A stretch of DNA of 12,766 nt from an uncultured Clostridia bacterium. Its GTDB lineage: Bacteria > Bacillota > Clostridia > Lachnospirales > Lachnospiraceae. Of this stretch, positions 1 through 6,822 are shown one piece after another; position 1 is the first letter of the stretch; each line of letters starts with the position of its first letter. A program made the translations under genes and the position numbers. The stretch covers positions 1-12,766 of the forward strand of contig CAMODY010000039.1 in NCBI GenBank assembly GCA_946611595.1, written 5' to 3'. The notes below the pieces were generated by a model. The model was not told where the DNA came from. It did not search any database and saw only the letters and a list, made by a program, of their open reading frames with translations.

Positions 1-3
1 AAA

Positions 4-21
4 ACGATATCCTGTTTTTTC
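4..21 (+). repeat. 18-bp direct repeat, copy 1
   Basis: ACGATATCCTGTTTTTTC here matches ACGATATTCTGTTTTTTC at 411-428 at 17 of 18 positions in the same orientation, with starts 407 bp apart. This copy also forms a small TCCTG/CAGGA hairpin with a T6 loop. Similarity fades but does not fall fully to background over the next 19 bases (about 9 of 19 identical), so it may be an old duplication of the MATE 3' end rather than a target-site duplication. Confidence 0.55.
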
Positions 22-116
22 AGGAATTGTGCGAATTTGGAAGGTGTTTTTGTTTCAGAAGATTTTGACATTTCTTTATCCTCTCAGAGAAATTAATAAA
101 CTCTTTTTTATATATC

Positions 117-282
117 TGTCATATTGCCAATGGTTTTCTGTCGTTTTGTCATTATCATCGTGTCACTATGGTGTATATTTTATGTCGTTTTGTCGCCTTT
201 GTCAAGCCATTATGTCAATTGTTTTTAATATTTTTGACGTTGTGACATAGTATTCTTGTCACTATGACAATATTTCTTTGTC
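117..282 (+). repeat. TGTC tetramer array with 22-bp periodicity
   Basis: TGTC begins at 117, 139, 147, 161, 183, 191, 200, 213, 257 and 279, all on the plus strand. The spacing is 22 bp for 117-139-161-183, for 191-213 and for 257-279. It is 44 bp for 147-191 and 213-257. Nine of ten copies therefore fall on two 22-bp lattices offset by 8 bp. Longer words recur too: TGTCGTTTTGTC at 139 and 183, TGTCACTATG at 161 and 257, and TGTCAATT at 213 and 279. About one TGTC would be expected by chance in this length. Function is unknown; it could be a decayed tandem array related to the adjacent GTGACA/TGTCAC units, or a protein-binding array. Confidence 0.6.
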
Positions 283-318
283 AATTCGTCAAATGAGACA
301 AAAGTTCGATTCTTTTAA

Positions 319-345
319 GTGACAAAGGAACGGTTCTTTTGTCAC
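319..345. repeat. 27-bp palindromic-ended REP-like unit A
   Basis: The unit opens with GTGACAAA and closes with TTTGTCAC, and the inner part GAACGGTTC is also a near-perfect palindrome. It is 24/27 identical to the next unit (347-373), with a single base between them. I recall very similar GTGACA-GGGGACGGTTCTTTTGTCAC sequences as common intergenic elements in clostridial genomes, often near Y1-type REP-associated transposases. No transposase is present in this window. Confidence 0.65.
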
Positions 346-346
346 G

Positions 347-373
347 GTGACATGGGGACGGTTCTTTTGTCAC
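347..373. repeat. 27-bp palindromic-ended REP-like unit B
   Basis: Same length and ends as unit A (GTGACA...TGTCAC), with the core GGGGACGGTTCTTTT. It differs from unit A at positions 7, 8 and 11. Its right end abuts the A-tract (T-tract on the transcribed strand) of the MATE terminator, so in transcription order the element starts immediately after the terminator's U-run. The same placement is seen for the unit at 1970-1996. Confidence 0.65.
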
Positions 374-401
374 AAAAAAAGCCCTCCTTCCTCAGGAGGG
401 C
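374..401 (-). terminator. Rho-independent terminator of the MATE gene
   Basis: An 8-bp perfect stem (GCCCTCCT 381-388 with AGGAGGGC 394-401) has a 5-nt loop and, read on the minus strand, is followed by seven T residues (374-380). It lies 27 bp past the MATE stop codon. Confidence 0.9.
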
Positions 402-410
402 TTGATAAAC

Positions 411-428
411 ACGATATTCTGTTTTTTC
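411..428 (+). repeat. 18-bp direct repeat, copy 2
   Basis: This is the partner of the repeat at 4-21 (one mismatch). Its last base belongs to the TAG stop codon of the MATE gene, so the repeat covers the first bases of that gene's 3' untranslated region. Confidence 0.55.
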
Positions 429-1840
429 TATCCTTGAACAGATGTGGAATCCAGAGCCGATTCCGCCTCAATTTCTTTATCTGTCCGGATGGCTTTCATC
501 CACTTTCCGCTCTTTAAACGGAAAATGCACAAAATACATTTTAAGAGATGGTCGATCTTTAAAAAGAAATAGATCCAAAATGGCGGCCAGTGGAACACCA
601 AACCAGCAAGTGCGCCCAACGGTACCGATGCCACCCATAGGAAGAGAACATCGCCGATCATAAGGAATCTCGTATCTCCTCCGGCACGAAGAACGCCTTT
701 TGTTAATACAGAACCAATACACATGAAGATCGTTGTGATCCAGATAGCATCAAGAAGCTGGTTTGCGATATCTTTCGCTTCAGCCGAGACTTTATAGTAA
801 TCCACGACAGGCCCTCTAAGAGCAAAGATCAATCCTGCTGCGAAGAGACCAAATAAAAGCCCCATAAATGCAAATGTGTAAGCCTGTTTTCTTGCTTTCT
901 CATACTCGCCCCTGCCCATAGTGTGACCGGTAATGATTCCGCTGGCATTACTGACGCCCATCGAGAATATGGTGCTGCATTGTGTTATGACTGAAGTGAC
1001 GGAATTAGCTGTTACAAAAGTCGTTCCGATATTTCCCATGATGATCGCAATAAAGTTGTTTCCCAGTGCAAGCAGAACATCTCCGATAACGACCGGAATG
1101 CTAATCTTGAAATACTCTTTCACCAGGCCCTTGACCGGCATAAATAAATCTTTTATACGGTAGCGGATCGTTTTATCAATTACAATAAAGTATCCAAAGA
1201 TAAATACCAATTCAAAAACACGCGCAATCAAAGTTCCAAGGGCTGCACCTTCAATTTCCATTCGCGGCATTCCGAAATGGCCGAAAATAAAGACCCAGTT
1301 AAAGAAAACATTAACGAAGAATGCAATAATGGACGAGATCAGTGGAATATGTACTCTGTTAACCGTACGAAGAACAATGGTGCACGGAACAGTTAAACAG
1401 GTCGTAAAGAAAGTTGGTATCATCCAACGAAGATATTTAACTCCATAGTCGATCACTTCCGGATCCGGCGTATATATTCTTAAGATCTGACTTGGAAAGA
1501 AAATTGACGCCAAAATAAACACAGCTGCAAACGCCAGAGAAAAGCGCAGCATAATCGTGATCGTTTTCTTCAAAGAAGACATCTCACGCATGCCAAAATA
1601 GCGCGAGGTCAGTACAGATGCGCCCATGCCGATACCGGTTGCACTGATAATAAAAAGCATAACAAACTGTCCCGCCTGTGCAGAGGCTGATAGTTGGGCA
1701 TCTCCCATACTGCTCAGCATTATGGTGTCCATCAAGTTGACGCCTACCGTGATCAGACCCTGCAGCGAGACAGGTATCGCGATCTTGAACATCTGCTTAT
1801 ATAATTCTTTTGTCCCTAGATATTCTTTCAGTTTGCTCAT
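428..1840 (-). CDS. MATE family multidrug/toxin efflux transporter
   Basis: This is a 470-residue integral membrane protein with the pattern of about 12 hydrophobic segments expected of MATE exporters, which couple Na+ or H+ entry to expulsion of organic cations and other drugs. Family marks include the first-helix region IAIPVSLQGLITVGVNLMDT (about residues 20-39), the FFNWVFIFG segment followed by IEGAALGT near the middle, and the repeat-like second half with NSVTSVITQ. Length is normal for the family and the C-terminal tail (from about residue 440) is polar. The ATG start at 1840 has only a weak AAGAAG upstream. A possible -10 (CATAAT, 1888-1893) lacks a clear -35. It is separated from the upstream operon by a terminator and has its own terminator. 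The substrate cannot be told from sequence. Neither flank carries a regulator gene. Confidence 0.93.
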   Translation of the reverse strand: MSKLKEYLGTKELYKQMFKIAIPVSLQGLITVGVNLMDTIMLSSMGDAQLSASAQAGQFVMLFIISATGIGMGASVLTSRYFGMREMSSLKKTITIMLRFSLAFAAVFILASIFFPSQILRIYTPDPEVIDYGVKYLRWMIPTFFTTCLTVPCTIVLRTVNRVHIPLISSIIAFFVNVFFNWVFIFGHFGMPRMEIEGAALGTLIARVFELVFIFGYFIVIDKTIRYRIKDLFMPVKGLVKEYFKISIPVVIGDVLLALGNNFIAIIMGNIGTTFVTANSVTSVITQCSTIFSMGVSNASGIITGHTMGRGEYEKARKQAYTFAFMGLLFGLFAAGLIFALRGPVVDYYKVSAEAKDIANQLLDAIWITTIFMCIGSVLTKGVLRAGGDTRFLMIGDVLFLWVASVPLGALAGLVFHWPPFWIYFFLKIDHLLKCILCIFRLKSGKWMKAIRTDKEIEAESALDSTSVQG

Positions 1841-1940
1841 AACTACGCTTCTTTGCTGTTCTATTAATGTCTGCAGTTATGTCTGTTATTATGATAGAAA
1901 TATCTTAACACCTAAAAACACCCGCTTTGAAGAGCTTGTT

Positions 1941-1970
1941 CCTCATTTTCAATGCTAATTTTAAATGAGG
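1941..1970. repeat. 8-bp inverted repeat upstream of the MATE gene
   Basis: CCTCATTT (1941-1948) and AAATGAGG (1963-1970) form a stem with a 14-nt AT-rich loop. The right arm runs into the 27-bp unit at 1970-1996. No T-tract follows on either strand, so it is not a terminator. It may be the edge of the inserted element or a weak operator. Confidence 0.35.
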
Positions 1971-1996
1971 TGATTCAGGGAACAGACCCCTATCAC
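1970..1996. repeat. 27-bp palindromic-ended REP-like unit C
   Basis: The unit opens with GTGAT and closes with ATCAC, with an inner GGG/CCC pairing (GGGAACAGACCCC). It has exactly the same length as units A and B, the same type of ends, and the same position: directly against the T-tract of a minus-strand terminator. Identity with unit B is only about 14 of 27, so it is a related type rather than a copy. Confidence 0.55.
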
Positions 1997-2026
1997 AAAA
2001 AAGAGGACCGGTTTCCCGATCCTCTT
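1997..2026 (-). terminator. Rho-independent terminator of the hydrolase-reductase operon
   Basis: Arms 2001-2011 and 2016-2026 form an 11-bp stem with one G-U wobble, closed by a GAAA tetraloop on the transcribed strand and followed by a run of T (A at 1997-2002 on the plus strand). It begins 23 bp after the stop codon of the last gene of the operon. Confidence 0.9.
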
Positions 2027-2048
2027 AGATTGCTTTTGTTCTTTATTA

Positions 2049-3149
2049 TTAGAACTTGCCGACTCTGGTAAGTTTCTTCGGCAGCTTCGGCATCTTGCCT
2101 TCGACTACAACGATTGCTTCTTCGTCGCATGCGTCTACGCACTTGCCGCAGCTCTCACACATATCCTGATCGATCATGTGGATGAAGCCCTTCTTACCTT
2201 CGATTGCCATCTCATCGCACTCATCAATGCAGTCCATACATCCTGTACACTTATCCGGAAGGATAACGTAAGTTGCACCTTTCTGGAAGCATACATCTGC
2301 AGGACAAGTCTTTCTCTTGATATGAGCGTCAAACTCAGCAGCAAAGAGCGACAGTGCATCAATTAACGGCTGCGGCATTCCCTGTCCGTATGGGCAGTAA
2401 GCGCCAACCTTAATGAGTTCTCCAACGTCATGGATCAGAGAAGGATCGCCGGCTTTTGCTTTACCGGAAACCATTTCCTCAACAATTGTCTTGAACTGGA
2501 GGGATCCTTCACGGCACATTACGCATTTTCCGCAGGAAGCTGTCCATGCTGCATTCATGTGCTTGATCATGAAGTCAACGATACATGCACTGTTCGGAAT
2601 TACGCAGACAGAGTTGAATAACTCATCTACGGTAACTTCCATATCAGCAGCCTCTGCCGGAAGAACCATCTTACCCTTAAGGCCGCCAAGAAGAACTGCT
2701 TTCGCATCAGAGATATCGATAGAGTCTCCAAGTTTGGAGCCAACCGGAACCTCTTTTACTTCGCCGTTAATTGTGATGTGTTTAACGGAGAAGTCATTCT
2801 TTCCGAGCCAGTAAGCATTTTCCGGAAGGATCACTGCGATTTCTCTGTCTTCATAAACAGCTGCGAAATCGTCCTGGATCATCGGTCTCGGAAGTTTTCC
2901 AAGGAACTGCTGCTGTACAGAATACGGATTGTCCGCGGTCGGAGTCTGGATTCCTGTTTTGAATTCCCAGCCGAATCCCGGATCTGTCATGCCTTCCGGA
3001 AGAAGGAGCATGCATTTATCCGCATTATTCATTTCCGCAAATTTTTCCACGCCGGCTTTCATTTCAGCAACGTGTTTTTCAAGGAAGTGCTTAGCGTTGT
3101 TAGAATAGCAATCATCTTTAACGCAACTTAAAACGATCATTTTATTCAT
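2049..3149 (-). CDS. HydB/NuoF-like iron-sulfur protein lacking the FMN/NADH-binding domain
   Basis: This 366-residue protein resembles the back half of HydB/HndC/NuoF subunits. A SLBB-like stretch lies at about 124-172. The NuoF-type [4Fe-4S] signature SCGKCVMCREG (Cys206, 209, 212) follows, with its fourth Cys at 252. CPADVC (282-287) matches the CPAGVC metal motif typical of HydB/HndC. Two C-terminal ferredoxin motifs (Cys301/304/307/311 and 331/334/337/341) complete it. The N-terminal 120 residues lack the glycine-rich GRGGAGFP flavin/NADH motif, and the protein is well short of full HydB (about 600 residues), so it probably only relays electrons. Its ATG overlaps the upstream stop (TAATG) and has GGAGG 8 nt before it, implying coupled translation with the NuoG-GltD protein. 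The first 120 residues (with Cys9, Cys14, Cys46) resemble nothing I know; a degenerate remnant of the FMN domain is possible. Confidence 0.82.
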   Translation of the reverse strand: MNKMIVLSCVKDDCYSNNAKHFLEKHVAEMKAGVEKFAEMNNADKCMLLLPEGMTDPGFGWEFKTGIQTPTADNPYSVQQQFLGKLPRPMIQDDFAAVYEDREIAVILPENAYWLGKNDFSVKHITINGEVKEVPVGSKLGDSIDISDAKAVLLGGLKGKMVLPAEAADMEVTVDELFNSVCVIPNSACIVDFMIKHMNAAWTASCGKCVMCREGSLQFKTIVEEMVSGKAKAGDPSLIHDVGELIKVGAYCPYGQGMPQPLIDALSLFAAEFDAHIKRKTCPADVCFQKGATYVILPDKCTGCMDCIDECDEMAIEGKKGFIHMIDQDMCESCGKCVDACDEEAIVVVEGKMPKLPKKLTRVGKF

Positions 3150-5290
3150 TACTGTGCACCTCCTTCTGCAGCGTCGCCGGTATAGTCGTTCCAGAATTTC
3201 TGCGGAGCGATCTGAAGTCTCAGATCACACTGCAGGCATCTGCCGGATTCGCATTTTGCCTGATCGCAGGTGAAGCCTTCGGATACCGGAGCGAAGTCCA
3301 GTTTTCTTTCAGCTGCTGCTCTCTCAGCCATTTCATTTCTCGGAATGTCTGCGAAGCCTTCGATCTTACCGATGTACGGATCAGCATCACGCTCTGCAAG
3401 CTGTTCTGTGATCACGCCGTCGCCGCCTAAATATTTGTCCATGATTTCCGCAACGTCACGTCCGCCTGCGATCGCATCGATCAGGAAACGGGTTCCTGTG
3501 ATAACGTCACCAGCTGTGAATACGCCGTCGATGGAAGTCTTGTATCCGCTCTTCTCTGTTGCCGGATCGATCGGATAACCAAACTTGTTGATTGCCAGAC
3601 CAAAGTCTTCGGTAAGACCGGTAACCTGTCCTGCAGCAAATACGATAGAATCGCAAGGGATCGTGTATGTGCTGTCCGGAACCGGATCTTCTACCAGTGC
3701 TCTGGTATCCGGATCAAAGTAGAAGCTGTTGATCTTATGAACCTGAAGACCTGTAACTTTTCCATTCTCGCCGATGATAGCTTCGTTAGAATGAGAATCG
3801 AACAGGTTTGCGCCTTCCTCTAAAGCAAGGTCGCGCTCTTCCGGAGAAGCCTGGGATGCATCTTTTTCAAGGCAGACAACATTAACTGTCTTTCCAAGAC
3901 GGATGCAGGTTCCTGCAACGTCAAATGCAACGTTACCACCACCGATGATGTTGACAGTATCGCCAAGGTCGATCGGTGTGTTCAGACGGGATGCCTGAAG
4001 GATATCCAGAGCGGAATATACCTGCGGCAGGTCTGAACCCGGAAGGTACATCAGTTTCTTTCCAACGCTTGTTCCGATTGCAACTAAAACTGCATCATAA
4101 TCTTTCTTAAGATCAGCTACGTTGTTTACCGGAGAGTTGCAGATAATCTTAACACCGGAATCTTCGATCACTTTGATCTCGTCCAGAACCGCCTGTGTCG
4201 GGATTCTGTATTCCGGCATACCACTTGTCATATGACCGCCCGGAATCTGTTTGGATTCAAATACCGTAACGTCATGACCTTTCTTATTGAGATAGTAAGC
4301 AGCTGTAAGACCGCATCCACCTGCACCGATAACGGCAACTTTCTTGCCTGTGCGAGGTGCAACTGCAAGGTATTTCTCCTTCCAGCTCTGTGTCTCGTCA
4401 TGCTCTGCTGCATATCTCTTCATATTTCTGATTGAAACAGGGCTGAGCAAATCTTTATGTTTGCATCCGGTCTCGCAACGATTGTTGCAGACAAGACCTA
4501 ATGCGTGAGGGAACGGAACCCTCTCACGGATGATTGCAATTGCCTTGTCACAGTCGCCCTCATTGATCGCACGGAGGTAAGCCGGGATATCAATATGAGC
4601 CGGGCATTCTGCCTGACAAGGAATTAAAGCCTGCTCACGCGGAAGATCCTCACGGAATACGCCAACCTTATCACGGATAGAACCGGTCGGACATACTTCT
4701 ACGCAAGCACCGCAGAATCTGCAGTCAGCCTTTGCAAGGCTTTCACCGTCGATAACGACCTGCATTCTGCCGTCTACTTTTGCAAACTTCAGTGCTCCAA
4801 CTCCACGAAGCTCGCCGCACGCACGTACGCAGCGTCCGCAAAGGATGCAGCGGTACATTTCATGAAGCATCAGCGGGTTCGTCTCATCTGCGGTTGCACG
4901 GATCTTGATCTCTCTGAGGTCGCGTCCCGTATCACCAACATACTGGGAGATGGAAGCTAACTGACATTTTCCGTATTTCGGGCATCCGGTACACTCACTC
5001 GGATGTGTTTTGAACATAAAGTCGCAAGCGAGCTTGCGGAGTTTTTCCGCAAGCTCACCTTTCGTATTAATGACCATGCCCTCTTTAACTTTGACGGAGC
5101 AAGCTGTTACTACTCCATCTACGCCTTCTTGTTCTACAACGCAAAGGCGGCAGCCGCCGTTCGGATTCAGGTTTTCATGATAGCAAAGGTGCGGAATATA
5201 GATTCCGTTCTCAAGAGCTGCCTCTAAGATATTCTTGCTATCATCTGCGATTACCTGACGGCCGTCGATTGTTAATTTAACCTGAGCCAT
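3149..5290 (-). CDS. NuoG-GltD fusion: NAD(P)H-oxidising Fe-S flavoprotein
   Basis: This is a 713-residue cytosolic electron-transfer protein. The N-terminal part is NuoG-like: a [2Fe-2S] ferredoxin (Cys36, 47, 50, 64), a His-Cys3 [4Fe-4S] site (His96, Cys100, 103, 109) and a two-cluster ferredoxin domain (Cys148/151/154/158 and 190/193/196/200). The rest is GltD/NfnB-like: a Cys-rich domain (Cys225, 229, 268, 272, 276), a FAD Rossmann motif GAGGCG at 322-327, and a nucleotide-binding motif GGGN at 450-453. GltD-type enzymes usually have an Arg pair after the second Rossmann strand to hold the NADPH phosphate; here the segment reads CLEKD (Glu475), which points to NADH. The C-terminus carries four cysteines (675, 680, 685, 688), more than the usual RCLxC pair. 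The start has AGGAG upstream, inside the end of the preceding gene (6-bp gap). Likely role: take electrons from NAD(P)H for the partner flavoprotein. Confidence 0.85.
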   Translation of the reverse strand: MAQVKLTIDGRQVIADDSKNILEAALENGIYIPHLCYHENLNPNGGCRLCVVEQEGVDGVVTACSVKVKEGMVINTKGELAEKLRKLACDFMFKTHPSECTGCPKYGKCQLASISQYVGDTGRDLREIKIRATADETNPLMLHEMYRCILCGRCVRACGELRGVGALKFAKVDGRMQVVIDGESLAKADCRFCGACVEVCPTGSIRDKVGVFREDLPREQALIPCQAECPAHIDIPAYLRAINEGDCDKAIAIIRERVPFPHALGLVCNNRCETGCKHKDLLSPVSIRNMKRYAAEHDETQSWKEKYLAVAPRTGKKVAVIGAGGCGLTAAYYLNKKGHDVTVFESKQIPGGHMTSGMPEYRIPTQAVLDEIKVIEDSGVKIICNSPVNNVADLKKDYDAVLVAIGTSVGKKLMYLPGSDLPQVYSALDILQASRLNTPIDLGDTVNIIGGGNVAFDVAGTCIRLGKTVNVVCLEKDASQASPEERDLALEEGANLFDSHSNEAIIGENGKVTGLQVHKINSFYFDPDTRALVEDPVPDSTYTIPCDSIVFAAGQVTGLTEDFGLAINKFGYPIDPATEKSGYKTSIDGVFTAGDVITGTRFLIDAIAGGRDVAEIMDKYLGGDGVITEQLAERDADPYIGKIEGFADIPRNEMAERAAAERKLDFAPVSEGFTCDQAKCESGRCLQCDLRLQIAPQKFWNDYTGDAAEGGAQ

Positions 5291-5296
5291 TCTTTT

Positions 5297-6748
5297 TTAC
5301 TCCTCACAGTATTCAGCAACACCCTGTCCTGCAAAACGTCCGGTGTTTACACAATATCCCATTGTGTTACCCGGCAGTAAGAACATGTAGCTGTCGCCGT
5401 AGATTGTACAAGTATCGGTTCCTGCTGCATAGAATCCAGGAATTACATTCCAATCATCATCAAGAACTTCGCAGTTCTCGTTGATCTTGATTCCGCCGAG
5501 TGTTCCGTATCCTGATGGACGGAAGAGGCCTGCATAGAAAGGTCCTTTCTTGATCGGCTTCATAAACTTCTGCGGTTTGTAGAACTGAGTATCCTGGCTC
5601 TCGCACATATCGTTGTATTCTTCAACTGTCTCAAGGAAGTTGTCAACATCAATACCGCACTTCTCAGCAAGTTCTTCAAGAGTATCAGCGATAACAACAT
5701 CCGGGTTTGTCGGGTCGTTAACGATATCCTGGCATGCCTGCTCGAAGTCATCGATATCAGATACATGGTGTACGAAGTTAACAACGTCAAGGCCTTTCTT
5801 CTTGTAGGTCTTGATGATGGAGCTGTCGATGATGGAGAATCCGATTGCGCCCTTCTGGATCTGGATAGCATTTCCTGTGAAGGTCGTGTTCTGCATCTGC
5901 TCTTCGTTGATGAAACGTTTACCCTGAACATTAACCATCAGGTTCGGCTGCATGAATACAACCGGTACGGACTGTACGCCCATGTCAGAGCTTGGCAGGA
6001 TGTAGATCTTCTCTACTGTCATCTCTGTTGTAGCTGCACCTGCTGCGATAGCCATCTTGATTCCTTCGCCCTTAAGGCCCGGGATAACGATGTTGAAAAG
6101 GTCTTTTCCAAAGGTGTAGCCCATACGCTCTTTCATGTATTCCGGTGAATCGCCTGCACCACCTGTTGCAACAACAACAGCCTTGCAGTCTACGTGGATC
6201 TCTTCGCCGTCTTTGTCAACAGCGTTAACGCCGCAGATCTTGCCTTCAGCGTCTCTTAAGATCTCTTTTGCCGGAGTCTCATAGAAGAACTCTGCTCCGT
6301 TTTCCTGTGCTCTGTCGAGCATAGCTTTGTTCATGATAGCACCGCCGTTACGGCCGATTCCGCCGTTAACTGCTACGATGTGCCATGTAGCTTCGGACTT
6401 CGGGAAATATTTGTATGCGCCTGCGAATTCTACGCCAAGGTCCTCTAACCACTGAATCGTTCCTGCAGAAGCTTCGAAATATTTCTTAACCATGTTGGCA
6501 TCTACTCTCCAGTGAGTATACTCCATGAACATTTTGAATGCGCGCTCTACATCGATGTCGACCATCTGATCCTGCTGGTGACGGGTTCCGATTCCTAAAG
6601 GTCCCATACCCATGTTAGCAGCACCACCGGAAACGTTCTGTTTCTCGAATGCGATAACTTTTAAACCAGCCTCAGAAGCTTCTACAGAAGCAGCAAGACC
6701 TGCAGGGCCTGTTCCGATGATAACAACATCAGCCTGTAAGTTTTTCAT
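5297..6748 (-). CDS. Cytosolic FAD-dependent reductase, fumarate-reductase/ketosteroid-dehydrogenase fold
   Basis: This 483-residue flavoprotein has a FAD-binding Rossmann start (GTGPAG at 12-17, acidic Glu35 ending strand 2), a middle substrate domain, GKRFINE at 276-282, and the FAD-closing region PGFYAAGTDT near 437-446. There is no signal peptide, haem motif or FMN-attachment domain, so it should be cytosolic and depend on partners for electrons. The catalytic set of fumarate reductases is missing. The arginine after GKRFxNE is replaced by QMQN (284-287). The His before TxGG is replaced in GYGTLGG (413-419). The NRLGGN arginine is replaced in YMFLLPGN (454-461). The latter region looks more like the tyrosine/PG pattern of 3-ketosteroid dehydrogenases. 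I chose the ATG at 6748 because GGAGG lies 7 nt upstream and the Rossmann strand begins at once; a longer frame to 6847 would run through the intergenic hairpin. The substrate is unknown, probably an activated alkene. Confidence 0.85.
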   Translation of the reverse strand: MKNLQADVVIIGTGPAGLAASVEASEAGLKVIAFEKQNVSGGAANMGMGPLGIGTRHQQDQMVDIDVERAFKMFMEYTHWRVDANMVKKYFEASAGTIQWLEDLGVEFAGAYKYFPKSEATWHIVAVNGGIGRNGGAIMNKAMLDRAQENGAEFFYETPAKEILRDAEGKICGVNAVDKDGEEIHVDCKAVVVATGGAGDSPEYMKERMGYTFGKDLFNIVIPGLKGEGIKMAIAAGAATTEMTVEKIYILPSSDMGVQSVPVVFMQPNLMVNVQGKRFINEEQMQNTTFTGNAIQIQKGAIGFSIIDSSIIKTYKKKGLDVVNFVHHVSDIDDFEQACQDIVNDPTNPDVVIADTLEELAEKCGIDVDNFLETVEEYNDMCESQDTQFYKPQKFMKPIKKGPFYAGLFRPSGYGTLGGIKINENCEVLDDDWNVIPGFYAAGTDTCTIYGDSYMFLLPGNTMGYCVNTGRFAGQGVAEYCEE

Positions 6749-6782
6749 AAAATTACCTCCGTGTAATTGTTTATTTACCCCA

Positions 6783-6806
6783 GGCCGGGAGCACCCTCTC
6801 CCGGCC
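6783..6806 (-). other. Intercistronic GC-rich hairpin between hydrolase and reductase genes
   Basis: GGCCGGGAG (6783-6791) and CTCCCGGCC (6798-6806) form a perfect 9-bp stem with a 6-nt loop. On the transcribed strand it is followed by TGGGGTAAATAAAC, not a T-run, so it is unlikely to be a normal terminator. It sits about 35 nt upstream of the reductase start. Plausible roles are an mRNA processing or stability element, or partial attenuation that changes the hydrolase:reductase ratio. Confidence 0.6.
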
Positions 6807-6822
6807 CAAAATTTTTCCTTTT

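Larger units (their letters stand above)
1..427. other. Non-coding, repeat-rich intergenic island downstream of the MATE gene
   Basis: I see no credible gene here. A 73-codon open frame at 29-250 lacks a ribosome site and resembles no protein I know. The tract is very AT-rich and holds, from left to right: one copy of an 18-bp direct repeat (4-21), an array of TGTC tetramers (117-282), two adjoining 27-bp palindromic-ended units (319-345 and 347-373), the terminator of the MATE gene (374-401), and the second copy of the direct repeat (411-428), which touches the MATE stop codon. The contents look like decayed mobile or REP-type material accumulated behind a terminator. The left border lies outside the window. 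Confidence 0.7.

Noticed and set aside
29..250. Plus-strand 73-codon open frame in the AT-rich intergenic tract
   Set aside because: No ribosome site, a composition dictated by the TGTC/AT-rich repeats, and no recognisable domain; it overlaps the repeat array.
117..282. CRISPR-like array
   Set aside because: Only four-base to twelve-base words recur, there are no 24-40 bp identical repeats with unique spacers, and no cas gene is present.
428..1840. MATE exporter as fifth member of the hydrolase-reductase operon
   Set aside because: A strong terminator and about 200 bp separate them; export of the reduced product is possible but unsupported.
2049..3149. Frameshifted or truncated HydB
   Set aside because: The start is coupled by TAATG to the preceding gene with its own GGAGG, leaving no room for a lost FMN domain upstream in another frame.
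2049..5290. Partial respiratory complex I (Nuo) operon
   Set aside because: NuoF-like and NuoG-like parts are present, but the FMN domain, NuoE and all membrane subunits are missing, and NuoG is fused to a GltD module.
6783..6806. Terminator between hydrolase and reductase
   Set aside because: On the transcribed strand no T-run follows the stem; the T-rich side lies upstream, which would suit only plus-strand transcription where no gene exists.
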